Shown here piece after piece: positions 51,530 through 60,342 of a DNA stretch of 64,000 nucleotides (position 1 is the stretch's first letter; each line of letters begins with the position of its first letter). Location: contig JACJWA010000001.1 of the NCBI GenBank assembly GCA_020637395.1, positions 1,240,001 to 1,304,000 on the forward strand, written 5' to 3'. Made by a program: the position numbers and the translations under genes. The notes beneath the pieces are model-generated. The model was not told the origin of the DNA. It saw only the letters and a program-made list of their open reading frames with translations, and did not search any database. The DNA is from Calditrichota bacterium. GTDB lineage: Bacteria > Electryoneota > RPQS01.

Positions 51530-52480
51530 TTATTCGAGAAACGCCATGCACTGAGGACTTGACGCAACGCGAAGGGTGTCCTGCACCGTCAGAGGAATGA
51601 CCGAAGGATCCACCCGCAGAACCCACGACTCCTGAGGGCACAAGACAAAAAACGACGACCGCGACACGGAGTAGCGAACTCTGCGCGCCTCTGTCCCGCA
51701 GAAAATCTCGGAGGATGCGCCGTGCTGCAAGTCAAACACCCTGAGACGTCCCGTGACCGAATCCGCTGCCGCCACATACCTGCCCGCATCACAAATCGCG
51801 AGGTCCACGGATCCGTCCTGTAGTAATAGAGAGTCCGTAATCGTATGTGATCCCGCAGCCACCTTGTAGAGCCTTTGAGTCCCGGGGACCGCACAATAGG
51901 CCCACCCACCGTCTGGTGTGAAACACACATCCGTGCATGCGGCGGCAAATGAGATGCTGCCTGATTCGTGGGGTCCTTGCATGTCTATCACTCGCACCGT
52001 CATGTCCCCCGGGCAGGTGATCCACGCTTCAAGATCACTAGGAGGTCTAAATCTGATTCGTCGCGGCGAAGGGCCCGTGTCTAAAGTGTCAGGAAGCAAG
52101 GAGGAAAAGGGAATGCGAAAATAGAGGCCATTTCGCGTAATCACGTGCGCAGAGAGCGAATACCGGTCCAGTCTCAAATCCACCGGCGTTCCGGACAACG
52201 ACATAGATTCAACGCGTTCCAGTGAAGGAATTTGATAAACCGCCATCCCCCCCGATTCATTGTCCGTCGTCACCAAGCGGCTTTCAGTACTCAGTAATTC
52301 ACACGCCGTCGCCCAGCCCTGCTGCCGCTCCTCACTTCTAATCTCCAGCGTACTCAAATCAAAAAGGGCCACCTCGCCGCCTACAGCGCTAATCACAACG
52401 CCGAATGGCTTTTCGAGCTGGCCCGTTACGCCGCAGTCGGCGCACTTGTCCCTGCAGCCGAAAAATGCCCAACTGAACAC
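51530..52480 (-). CDS. Beta-propeller lipoprotein, unknown
   Basis: A 316-residue (326 if started upstream) protein with repeated blades of about 40 residues (GGEVALFDLSTLEIRSEERQ, VCFTPDGGWAYCAVPGTQRL, LAICDAGRYVAAADSVTGRL) as in YncE/NHL-like propellers. It begins with a hydrophobic stretch ending FFGC, a possible lipobox. The first conventional start is GTG at 52480, but CTG at 52510 preceded by AAAGGGG would restore a full signal peptide (MSSRPLTILLVFSWAFFGC). Lies between ribBA and dtd. A scaffold or ligand-binding role is only a fold-level guess. Confidence 0.65.
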   Translation of the reverse strand: MFSWAFFGCRDKCADCGVTGQLEKPFGVVISAVGGEVALFDLSTLEIRSEERQQGWATACELLSTESRLVTTDNESGGMAVYQIPSLERVESMSLSGTPVDLRLDRYSLSAHVITRNGLYFRIPFSSLLPDTLDTGPSPRRIRFRPPSDLEAWITCPGDMTVRVIDMQGPHESGSISFAAACTDVCFTPDGGWAYCAVPGTQRLYKVAAGSHTITDSLLLQDGSVDLAICDAGRYVAAADSVTGRLRVFDLQHGASSEIFCGTEARRVRYSVSRSSFFVLCPQESWVLRVDPSVIPLTVQDTLRVASSPQCMAFLE

Positions 52481-52525
52481 GAGCAGGATCGTGAGAGGAC
52501 GACTGCTCAGTCTGCTGCCCCTTTC

Positions 52526-53749
52526 TTACTTCAGATCAATCAGATGACCCAGTTTGTCCCGCTTGGCCGCAAGGTAATCGCGATTTGAAGACGTCGGTTC
52601 GCTGACCGCGGGAACACGTTCCACTACATCAATTCCGTACCTCTGCAGATCCGCAACCTTCTGCGGATTATTCGTGATCAAGCGAACCTGCTGCACTTTG
52701 AGAAGCTTCAAAATTTGCGCGCACTGCGCGTACCCGCGCATGTCCGCTCTATAGCCCAAGCGGAGATTCGCTTCAACAGTATCCAACCCGAAATCCTGAA
52801 GTTTATACGCCTGAAGCTTGGCGGCAAGCCCTATGCCGCGTCCCTCCTGCCTCAAATAAACCAATACGCCCGAACCTTCGGCTTCCATCATGCGCAAGGC
52901 ATATTCGAGTTGAGCACCGCAGTCGCATCTGCCGCTTCCGAACACGTCGCCGGTCAGGCACTCGGAATGCGCACGCACAAGAATCGGGCGACTGAAATCC
53001 AATGGCTCTTTGATCAGCGCAATATGATCCTCGTAGCGGATCGTATCGCTGTAGTGCGCAAGGGTGAACCGCCCAAATTTTGACGGAAACGGAACCCGAA
53101 CCCGTTCCTCAACAAACATTTCTGTTTGCGCCCGGCGCACGGCAATCTGCTCAACGGAAACAATCTTCAACTCATGGCGCGTCGCAAACTCACGAAGCGC
53201 GGTTCCGCGAAGCATCGTGCCGTCATCACCCATGATTTCGCACAGCGTCCCGGACGGATAGAGTCCGGCCAAGCGTGCTAGATCCACCGAAGCCTCTGTT
53301 TGCCCCGGGCGGGCCAGCACTCCACCGGGATGCGCTCGCAAAGGATGAATGTGTCCTGGTCTCCCAAGGTCCTGAGGACGCGTCTTGCTGCTCACAAGTG
53401 CTTGAATCGTGGCCGCGCGATCCCCAGCGGAGATGCCGGTCGTTGTTCCGTGCAGGTAGTCCACCGACTCGGTGAACGCGGTGCCCAACCGGGCCGTATT
53501 CTCGGCAACTTGCTGACGCAAACTCAACTGCGCGCAGCGATCCGCTGAAAGACTCGTGCAAATCATGCCACGACCATGCGTCGCCATGAAATTCACCGAC
53601 TGCGGAGTGACATGGACGCTCGCCTGAACGAGATCCCCTTCATTCTCGCGATCTTCGTCATCCACCACGATAACGAGTTTCCCCGCCGCGAAATCCCGAA
53701 GTCCTTCGTCCAGCGGATCAAGAAAACCCTGACGGCTGTTTTCGCTCAT
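52526..53749 (-). CDS. ribBA: Bifunctional DHBP synthase / GTP cyclohydrolase II
   Basis: A 407-residue fusion. N-terminal DHBP synthase: VVDDEDRENEGDLVQA, THGRGMICTSL, RPGHIHPLRAHPGGVL. C-terminal cyclohydrolase II: VRAHSECLTGDVFGSGRCDC with the zinc cysteines, LRQEGRGIGLAAKL, and DFGLDTVEAN. It supplies both riboflavin precursors. ATG overlapping ribE by four bases. Length is normal (about 400). Confidence 0.97.
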   Translation of the reverse strand: MSENSRQGFLDPLDEGLRDFAAGKLVIVVDDEDRENEGDLVQASVHVTPQSVNFMATHGRGMICTSLSADRCAQLSLRQQVAENTARLGTAFTESVDYLHGTTTGISAGDRAATIQALVSSKTRPQDLGRPGHIHPLRAHPGGVLARPGQTEASVDLARLAGLYPSGTLCEIMGDDGTMLRGTALREFATRHELKIVSVEQIAVRRAQTEMFVEERVRVPFPSKFGRFTLAHYSDTIRYEDHIALIKEPLDFSRPILVRAHSECLTGDVFGSGRCDCGAQLEYALRMMEAEGSGVLVYLRQEGRGIGLAAKLQAYKLQDFGLDTVEANLRLGYRADMRGYAQCAQILKLLKVQQVRLITNNPQKVADLQRYGIDVVERVPAVSEPTSSNRDYLAAKRDKLGHLIDLK

Positions 53750-54366
53750 TGGCCGCTCATTTCCCGCAATTCACCCTTCAGAAACTTCTCTGGAAGCAGA
53801 CGCTCTATGTACTTGCCGATCATGTCCACTTCGATGTTAACCCTACGTCCAACAAAGTAGTCTTGGAAAACAGTCACTTCCCAAGTGTGTGGTATGATCC
53901 CTATGACCACCGAGTCCGCGCGCAACTCCGCGACCGTCAAGGAAACGCCGTCAATAGCAATAGATCCGGTCAGGATCACGTACCGACGCAAAGACTCAGG
54001 AATGGATATCTCCACCAAGCGTGTATCGCCAATGGTCTGAATTGAAACCACATTCCCAGTGCCATCCACATGCCCCTGCACAAGATGACCTCCCAATTCC
54101 TCTCCCAAAGCCATGGGCCGCTCCAGATTCACCTTCGCCCCCAGGTCCAGTAGCCCCAATGACGTTTTCTCCAGCGTGATCTTCATCAGATCACAGGCAA
54201 ACTCGTGCTCGCAAACGTTTGTTGTGCAGCATCCGTTGATGGCTAAGCTTCCTCCCGAAGGATACTTGCCGAGCCACTCCGGTCCGCGCAGCCATATCTT
54301 TCTGAAGCCCGGGCGGTCCTCAATTCGACTCACTTCGCCCAGCGCTTCAACTATTCCCGTGAACAT
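53746..54366 (-). CDS. ribE: Riboflavin synthase, alpha chain
   Basis: A 206-residue protein with the two internally repeated lumazine-binding domains: MFTGIVEALGEVSRIE, then GGSLAINGCCTTNVCEHEFA in repeat one and TGSIAIDGVSLTVAELRADS in repeat two. It dismutates dimethylribityllumazine to riboflavin. ATG at 54366 is the family start (MFTGIVE); overlaps ribD by 20 bases. Confidence 0.96.
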   Translation of the reverse strand: MFTGIVEALGEVSRIEDRPGFRKIWLRGPEWLGKYPSGGSLAINGCCTTNVCEHEFACDLMKITLEKTSLGLLDLGAKVNLERPMALGEELGGHLVQGHVDGTGNVVSIQTIGDTRLVEISIPESLRRYVILTGSIAIDGVSLTVAELRADSVVIGIIPHTWEVTVFQDYFVGRRVNIEVDMIGKYIERLLPEKFLKGELREMSGQ

Positions 54367-55474
54367 CTTTCTCCAAGTAGTACCAATGATCGTCCCCAAC
54401 CACGCGGTGGCGGTACGTTCTGAATCGCGGTGCGCTTTTCAGCGTATTCAGTTCCAACTCTCCGATGCTCGCCTTCCCATCCGCTCCGATCAGCATCGGC
54501 GCTACGGCCACTATCAACTCATCGCACAGTCCAGCGCGAAGCATTGCCGCGTGAACCGTTCCTCCGCCTTCCACAAGAATCGAGGTGATACCCCGTCGCG
54601 CAAGCTCGCGCATCGCATGCCGCAAGTCCACTTTGCCATCGTGAGACGCTCTGCAAACAATAAGTTCGATACCCTTGCTCTTCAGCAACTCGGCTTTCTC
54701 AGGATCTGCATTCTCCGTGGTTAGAATCCATGTCAACTCCGGGTGCTTGTGCCTCAAGAGCCGCGCATCCTCCGGAATTCGCAGCGTCGAATCCGCGATC
54801 ACCCTGATCGGGTTTCTGCCGCGCACGTGCCGGACGGTCAACTCGGGATCATCGTCAAGCACCGTCAGCGCCCCGACCAATACCGCATCCAACCGAGAGC
54901 GAATTGCGTGCACCTCTTTGCGCGACGCCTCGCCTGTGATCCAGCGCGACGTGCCGTTAGCCAACGCGATCCGACCATCCAGACTCTGCGCAACCTTGAG
55001 CAAAAGCCACGGGCGGCCCTTTTCCATGAACGTGACAAACGGCGCGTTCAGTCTTTGTGCTTCCGCTTCGCACACGCCAAGTGTGACCTTCACGCCCGCG
55101 TCCGACAACTGCATCATCCCTTTGCCATTGACCAAGGGATTCGGATCCTGCATCGCGACGACCACTCTCGCCACACCGGCAGAGATCAGGGCAGATGTGC
55201 ACGGTGGCGTTTTCCCGATATGACAGCACGGTTCAAGATTCACATAGATGGTCGAGCCTTGGGCTTCTTCGCGCGTCAATTTGCTTATGAGTAGTGCTTC
55301 GGCGTGCGGTTCACCAAATCTGCGGTGATATGCTTTGCCGAGCAGCTTGTCACCCTTCACCGCAACCGCTCCAACCAGCGGATTCGGACTCACATGCCCC
55401 GCGCCCTTTTCCGCCTCTTTAAGCGCCAATCTCATAAAGCGCTCGTCCTGAGTCGCCTTGGACTTACCGGCCAC
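54347..55474 (-). CDS. ribD: Bifunctional deaminase/reductase of riboflavin synthesis
   Basis: A 375-residue RibD. Deaminase: HAEALLISKL with zinc His, and EPCCHIGKTPPCTSALISAG with the zinc Cys. Reductase: LLLKVAQSLDGRIA, ANGTSRWITGEASRKEVHAI, AVLVGALTVLDDDPELTVR, and ILVEGGGTVHAAMLRAGLCD. GTG start with AGGGAG upstream, 18 bases after the ddl stop. No FMN riboswitch is visible upstream because ddl is immediately adjacent. RibH (lumazine synthase) is not in the window. Confidence 0.96.
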   Translation of the reverse strand: MAGKSKATQDERFMRLALKEAEKGAGHVSPNPLVGAVAVKGDKLLGKAYHRRFGEPHAEALLISKLTREEAQGSTIYVNLEPCCHIGKTPPCTSALISAGVARVVVAMQDPNPLVNGKGMMQLSDAGVKVTLGVCEAEAQRLNAPFVTFMEKGRPWLLLKVAQSLDGRIALANGTSRWITGEASRKEVHAIRSRLDAVLVGALTVLDDDPELTVRHVRGRNPIRVIADSTLRIPEDARLLRHKHPELTWILTTENADPEKAELLKSKGIELIVCRASHDGKVDLRHAMRELARRGITSILVEGGGTVHAAMLRAGLCDELIVAVAPMLIGADGKASIGELELNTLKSAPRFRTYRHRVVGDDHWYYLEKDVHGNS

Positions 55475-55492
55475 GTCGCTCCCTGTGGAAAC

Positions 55493-56533
55493 TCACAAAA
55501 CCACCGGATTTCCGACCGGGCGCCATGCCGTATCCAAGATGCGAGCGATTAAGTCTTCCGAACTCCAACCGTGCGCATGCGCAGCCTTGGGCACCAGGGA
55601 CAATGCCGTCATTCCGGGCAATGAATTGAGCTCAAGACAGACAATCCCCTCGTCATTCACCAGATAATCAATGCGCGCAAATCCGCGCGCGCCGAGGATG
55701 CGAAACACGGTCTCTGCGGACATTCTCACCGCAAATGTCATTTGTGCTGGCAACTCCGCCGGGCAAATGTACTCAGTTCGCCCCGATGTGTATTTGTTCG
55801 AATAGTCGTAGATGCCGACTTTCGGACGGATTTCCACCAACGGCAAAGACTCGCCGTTGACGACCGTCGCAGCGATTTCCTTGCCCTTGAAAAAGGTCTC
55901 TGCTATCGCTCCGTCGTGCTGCTCCACAATCAATTGCACCGCACCAGCCACATCGCGTTCTGACTCCAAAACCGTCAAACCAACAGTCGAACCACCACCC
56001 TGCGGCTTCAGGATTGAAGGGTACCCCAGCTCGGAGGTTATTCGCTCACCCACTCGTTTAACTCTTGAGAGCTCTTCGAGATTGAACGCAATTCCCTGTG
56101 CCAGCGGAACCCCGGCTTCTTTCATCAATGCCTTGGCGGTCGGTTTGTGCATGCAGATTGCGCTGCTGCGCGGCCCCGAGCCGGTGTAGGAAACACCTGT
56201 CCACTCAAGCAGCGATTGCAACGTCCCGTCTTCACCATAACCTCCGTGAAGAATCGGGAAAACTACATCAACATTGAGCTTCTCGATCACTTCCAGCAGG
56301 CCACGAGCTACGCGCGGGTCAAACTCTGCCGTGCCGTGAACTGCGGGCGCTTCCAGTCCAATGGCAACAGGTGCGAGCTTCTCATCCCAACTGAATATTT
56401 CGCCCGGCCGTTCCGGATCATACTTGTAGGTCTCGTGCCCAAGCGCCGCGCACCAAGCGGCCACGGCATCGCCCGAAGCAAGCGATACCACTCGCTCTGA
56501 AGATGCTCCGCCACACAGAACTAATACTCTCAC
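55493..56533 (-). CDS. ddl: D-alanine--D-alanine ligase
   Basis: A 346-residue ATP-grasp ligase joining two D-alanines for peptidoglycan. Seen: VLCGGASSERVVSLASGDAV, VFPILHGGYGEDGTLQSLLE, ILKPQGGGSTVGLTV, FARIDYLVNDEGIVCLELNS, LPGMTALSLVP. GTG start overlapping the gltX stop by one base (TAGTG). Normal length. Confidence 0.96.
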   Translation of the reverse strand: MRVLVLCGGASSERVVSLASGDAVAAWCAALGHETYKYDPERPGEIFSWDEKLAPVAIGLEAPAVHGTAEFDPRVARGLLEVIEKLNVDVVFPILHGGYGEDGTLQSLLEWTGVSYTGSGPRSSAICMHKPTAKALMKEAGVPLAQGIAFNLEELSRVKRVGERITSELGYPSILKPQGGGSTVGLTVLESERDVAGAVQLIVEQHDGAIAETFFKGKEIAATVVNGESLPLVEIRPKVGIYDYSNKYTSGRTEYICPAELPAQMTFAVRMSAETVFRILGARGFARIDYLVNDEGIVCLELNSLPGMTALSLVPKAAHAHGWSSEDLIARILDTAWRPVGNPVVL

Positions 56534-57996
56534 TATTGGGCGTCCCGGCTCGTCATGTTTGCAACCGCCGCATGGAGACGGTTCAGAGTATCTTCACGCC
56601 CCCACATGCCGACCAATCGTCCCAGTTCCGGACCGTGCTCGCGTCCGGTCAACGCAAGCCGAAGAGTCATCCAGATTCCCTTCCCCTTCAACCCTTGACT
56701 TGCGCCAACTGAATTGGCAAGAGACTTGAACTCATTCATCAGAACTTCAAACTCATTCCAGCTCTCGGCAGGCAACGCGGATAAGCGATCCGCCAGCCCG
56801 GCAATCAGGTTCAGTTGCGCCTCTTCCCACGCGGTCTCGACGAGCACAGAAGGCCGAAAAGCCTCAGATACCTTTTCCGCAAGATCAAGATACGACACGG
56901 CTCCCTGACGAAGACAGCTCACGGCGTATCTAACGCGCGCAATGGACACACCCTGAAGTTCATCACTTAAGTGAGGAGCCACACCGTCCCATGTCTCGTC
57001 GTCGGACTTGCGAGACAAATACTCCGTGTTCATCCAATTGAGCTTCTGCTGATCGAAGACTGCACCCGCCTTGTTGACGCGCTCAAGTTCGAATTCGCCG
57101 ACCAACTCATTCAAGGAAAACATCTCGCGTTCGTCCTGCGGGTGCCAACCCAGAAGCGCAACGAAATTGATCAATGCCTCGGGAAGAATGCCCTTCTCAC
57201 GATATGCTTCAACCGCCACATCTCCGGACCGTTTGGACATCTTGGTCCGATCAGGATTCAACAGCAGCGGCAAGTGCGCAAACTGCGGAACTTCCCAGCC
57301 AAAGAAGGAATAGAGCAGCACGTGCTTGGGCGTCGAGGGAAGCCACTCTTCGCCACGAATCACGTGCGAAATCCGCATGTCGTGGTCATCCACAACATTG
57401 GCCAGGTGATAGGTCGGAAAGCCGTCGCTCTTCAGCAACACTTGATCGTCAATGGTTGACGAATCAAACGTAACCGAACCGCGAATCAGATCGTTTACCT
57501 CAACCGTCTGCTGCTTGGGAATTGCCATTCTCCAGACGTGCGGTTCGCCCGCCGCAATTCGTGCCTGCGCAGCATCCGCGGAGAGCGTCCGGCAATGGCC
57601 GTCATACATCGGCGGCACTCCCTGCGACTGCTGGTCGCTTCGCAACTTTTCCAAACGCTCTGGCGTGCAGAAACACGGATACGCGTGGCCTTCTTCTTTC
57701 AGAGTTGCGATCGCGTCGTGATATAGCGCAAGACGTTCCGACTGCACATACGGTGCGTGCGGACCGCCCACTCGCGGACTCTCATCGAATTCAATTCCGA
57801 GCCAATCGAAGATGTCCAGAAAATTCTCAACTGCGCCTTCGACCAATCTCATCCGATCAGTGTCCTCCACGCGCAACAGCAATTGCCCGCCGTGCTTCCG
57901 CGCAAAGAGGTAGTTGTAGAGTGCTGTACGCAACCCGCCTACGTGCAGATAACCCGTTGGACTTGGCGCATACCGCGTGCGGACGACTTTGCTCAC
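56533..57996 (-). CDS. gltX: Glutamyl-tRNA synthetase
   Basis: A 487-residue class I synthetase: HIGH-type motif GYLHVGG at 15-21, KMSKR near 250 (PDRTKMSKRSGDVAVEAYRE), plus FDWLGIEFDESPRVGGPHAP and CFCTPERL, usual for bacterial GltX. GTG at 57996 overlaps the ispF stop by four bases (GTGA); the 46-residue longer frame is the other reading of ispF and is rejected. It cannot be told from sequence whether it also charges tRNA-Gln. Confidence 0.97.
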   Translation of the reverse strand: MSKVVRTRYAPSPTGYLHVGGLRTALYNYLFARKHGGQLLLRVEDTDRMRLVEGAVENFLDIFDWLGIEFDESPRVGGPHAPYVQSERLALYHDAIATLKEEGHAYPCFCTPERLEKLRSDQQSQGVPPMYDGHCRTLSADAAQARIAAGEPHVWRMAIPKQQTVEVNDLIRGSVTFDSSTIDDQVLLKSDGFPTYHLANVVDDHDMRISHVIRGEEWLPSTPKHVLLYSFFGWEVPQFAHLPLLLNPDRTKMSKRSGDVAVEAYREKGILPEALINFVALLGWHPQDEREMFSLNELVGEFELERVNKAGAVFDQQKLNWMNTEYLSRKSDDETWDGVAPHLSDELQGVSIARVRYAVSCLRQGAVSYLDLAEKVSEAFRPSVLVETAWEEAQLNLIAGLADRLSALPAESWNEFEVLMNEFKSLANSVGASQGLKGKGIWMTLRLALTGREHGPELGRLVGMWGREDTLNRLHAAVANMTSRDAQ

Positions 57997-58490
57997 TCTT
58001 GCCTCATTAACAGAACTGTTGCGATGGCGGTGATTCCCTCTTTGCGTCCGGTGAACCCCAGTCCCTCGAAAGTTGTGCCCTTGATGGACACCTGATGCAC
58101 TTCTATTCCCGTCGCAGCGGCAATCTCCTCGCACATCTGAATGTGATAGGTTGAGATGCGGGGCGCCTCACACACCACGCTGACATCCACATTCCCGATC
58201 GCATAGCCCATCTTGATCACTTCTATTGCAGCTTTGTGCAGTAGATCGGTAGATCGAGCGCCCTTGTACGCCGGATCGGAAGGCGGAAACAGTTTGCCTT
58301 TGTCCCCCGCATTGGCCGCGCCAAGCAATGCGTCCAAAATTGCATGCGAGAGCACGTCGCCATCCGAATGAGCTTCCAGCCCGAAGGGAAATGGAATCGT
58401 CACTCCGCCAAGCACAAGCGGACGCCCCTCCACAAAACGATGGGCGTCTACTCCAATTCCAATGCGAAATGGGACAAAGGATGAGTGCAT
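57993..58490 (-). CDS. ispF: 2-C-methyl-D-erythritol 2,4-cyclodiphosphate synthase
   Basis: A 165-residue MEP-pathway enzyme. Seen: GIGVDAHRFVEGRPLVLGGV with zinc Asp15 and His17, GLEAHSDGDVLSHAILDALL with the third zinc ligand, FPPSDPAYKGARS and SIKGTTFEGLGFTGRKEGI. Works after IspD and IspE. Next to ispD, 41 bases apart. Confidence 0.97.
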   Translation of the reverse strand: MHSSFVPFRIGIGVDAHRFVEGRPLVLGGVTIPFPFGLEAHSDGDVLSHAILDALLGAANAGDKGKLFPPSDPAYKGARSTDLLHKAAIEVIKMGYAIGNVDVSVVCEAPRISTYHIQMCEEIAAATGIEVHQVSIKGTTFEGLGFTGRKEGITAIATVLLMRQE

Positions 58491-58531
58491 GACTGGAAAC
58501 GGGTCTGCGCATGTCGGACAGACCCGGAAGT

Positions 58532-59239
58532 TCAGAGGGGCCGCAGGTCGCGAAGTCTGGCCAACGCGCGCGGTACGTCTTGAGGATGAGTGATTTTCAG
58601 ATTCTCTGGATCGCCCGGCACAAGTTGAACACCTCCTAACCGGAAATGCTCAATCAGCGCGACGTCGTCTGTGCATTGCACGCCTGAGGCGCGGGCAAGA
58701 GAATGCGCTTCCCGGAACTCTGCGGCGCGGATGCCTTGGGGAGTTTGCACCGCGAAAAGCTCGTTGCGAGTCAGCGTCTCAACGATCCGGGATTCCCGAA
58801 CCCGCTTGATCGTGTCCACAACAGGCACTCCTGAAACGCAAGCCACGGAGTCGCGAAGACCGGCTAACACAAAGTTGACGGTCGCCATTTGAACAAACGG
58901 TCGCGCGGCATCGTGTACCAAGACATACGCCGACTCTGCATCACAGGCATCCAAAGCCAGACCAACTGAATCCTGCCGCGTCGCACCGCCAAGAACCACG
59001 ATCGTTTTATGAGCCAGCGCGTGGGACGCCACGGCGGATCGTAATCCAAGCTCATCTTCCGGAGACGTCGCAAGAACAATCTGTCGCAGGCGGTCATCGT
59101 CCAGGAATGCGTCCAGAGTCCAGTGAATCAAGGGCCGCCCACAGAGGTCAAGCAGCACCTTCGATTCGTTCGTTCCGAGTCTCTCGCCGCGCCCCGCCGC
59201 AGGTATCAGCAGCGAATACGTCAAAGAATCAACATGCAA
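58532..59239 (-). CDS. ispD: 2-C-methyl-D-erythritol 4-phosphate cytidylyltransferase
   Basis: A 235-residue nucleotidyltransferase: SLLIPAAGRGERLGTNESKV at the N-terminus, TPQGIRAAEFREA, DDVALIEHFRLGGVQLVPGD then PENLKITHPQD. It activates MEP with CTP. The start is TTG at 59239, overlapping queA by 19 bases, or a second TTG at 59224 in a TTGA overlap with the queA stop; the latter fits the coupling style of the region and should be considered. Confidence 0.94.
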   Translation of the reverse strand: MHVDSLTYSLLIPAAGRGERLGTNESKVLLDLCGRPLIHWTLDAFLDDDRLRQIVLATSPEDELGLRSAVASHALAHKTIVVLGGATRQDSVGLALDACDAESAYVLVHDAARPFVQMATVNFVLAGLRDSVACVSGVPVVDTIKRVRESRIVETLTRNELFAVQTPQGIRAAEFREAHSLARASGVQCTDDVALIEHFRLGGVQLVPGDPENLKITHPQDVPRALARLRDLRPL

Positions 59240-60297
59240 TCGCCGTAGCTGTAAAAGCGGTACTTCTCTTTCACCGCATGGCGATACGCCTTCATAATGA
59301 ATTCCCGATCACTGAACGCGGAAACCAGCATCAGGAGAGTTGAGCCGGGAAGGTGGAAGTTCGTGAGCAGTTTGTCCACAACTTTGAAGTGATAAGGCGG
59401 GTAGATAAACTTGTCGGTCCATCCGCCTGCAGGCTTGATGCCGCCGTTAAAGTTGGCAACAGTTTCCAGAGTTCGAGTCACGGACGTGCCGATTGCAATA
59501 ATCTTGTTGCCGCGTTCAATTGCGCCGTTCACCGCATCCACAGTGGACTGCATCACATCGTAGTATTCGGAATCCATTCGGTGGCGGGACAAGTCTTCCA
59601 CCTGCACCGGACGAAACGTCCCCAGTCCGACATGCAGGATGATTGGCACAATTTCCACGCCCTTCCGCTTCAACTTGGCGACCATTTCCTTCGTGAAATG
59701 CAGCCCTGCGGTCGGCGCGGCCACCGCGCCGGATTCTTGAGCGAAAATGGTCTGATAGCGGTCCTTGTCCTCAGGGGTCGGTTCGCGCCTGATGTATGGA
59801 GGAAGCGGCGGCTTGCCGTGCTTCTCCACCAGCTCGGCGAAATCTCCTTCATAGTGAAACCGCACCACTCGCCCACCGCTCGTCGTGTTATCAATGACTT
59901 CGCAAACGATTTCGTCGCCAATAATGATGTTGTTCCCCGTGCGAACCTTGCGCGCCGGTTTTACCAGCACTTCCCACAATTCATCCGTCAGTTTGCGAAG
60001 CAGGAAGACTTCGATTTCAGCTTCCGTCTTCTCCTTATAGCCGAAGAGACGCGCTGGAAACACGCGCGTCGCATTGACCACGACCACGTCGCCTTTGCTG
60101 ACGTAATTCGTGATATCGGCAAATGACTCGTCGCGGAATTCTTTGGTTTCGCGATCCACCACAAGCATGCGCGATTGATCCCGACGATCGAGCGGCGATT
60201 GAGCAATCAGCTTCTCTGGCAGATTGTACTTGAAATCCGACAAACGTGGAATCGTCTGTACACCCCGGGGTTCGTAGACTGCCGATGTAACGGGCAT
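59221..60297 (-). CDS. queA: tRNA preQ1(34) S-adenosylmethionine ribosyltransferase-isomerase
   Basis: A 358-residue QueA making epoxyqueuosine in tRNA. Seen: LSDFKYNLPEKLIAQSPLDR then RDQSRMLVVDR, VVVNATRVFPARLFG, PPLPPYIRREPTPEDKDRYQ, VAAPTAGLHFTKEM and HVGLGTFRPVQVEDL. About 18 residues longer at the N-terminus than the usual start (LSDF); the ATG is preceded by AGGAG 12 bases upstream. Follows ruvB by 45 bases. Confidence 0.97.
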   Translation of the reverse strand: MPVTSAVYEPRGVQTIPRLSDFKYNLPEKLIAQSPLDRRDQSRMLVVDRETKEFRDESFADITNYVSKGDVVVVNATRVFPARLFGYKEKTEAEIEVFLLRKLTDELWEVLVKPARKVRTGNNIIIGDEIVCEVIDNTTSGGRVVRFHYEGDFAELVEKHGKPPLPPYIRREPTPEDKDRYQTIFAQESGAVAAPTAGLHFTKEMVAKLKRKGVEIVPIILHVGLGTFRPVQVEDLSRHRMDSEYYDVMQSTVDAVNGAIERGNKIIAIGTSVTRTLETVANFNGGIKPAGGWTDKFIYPPYHFKVVDKLLTNFHLPGSTLLMLVSAFSDREFIMKAYRHAVKEKYRFYSYGDCMLIL

Positions 60298-60342
60298 AGG
60301 TTGTGCTTACTCCTAATGATGCAAGTGCGAAGCTGACTAAAT

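Noticed and set aside
55475..55492. FMN riboswitch before ribD
   Set aside because: Only 18 bases separate ddl from ribD and no RFN pattern is seen nearby.
57997..58134. 46-residue N-terminal extension of gltX
   Set aside because: It reads ispF in another frame; the GltX fold starts at GTG 57996.
59353..60126. 257-codon plus-strand open frame
   Set aside because: Antisense to queA with no recognised domain or ribosome site.
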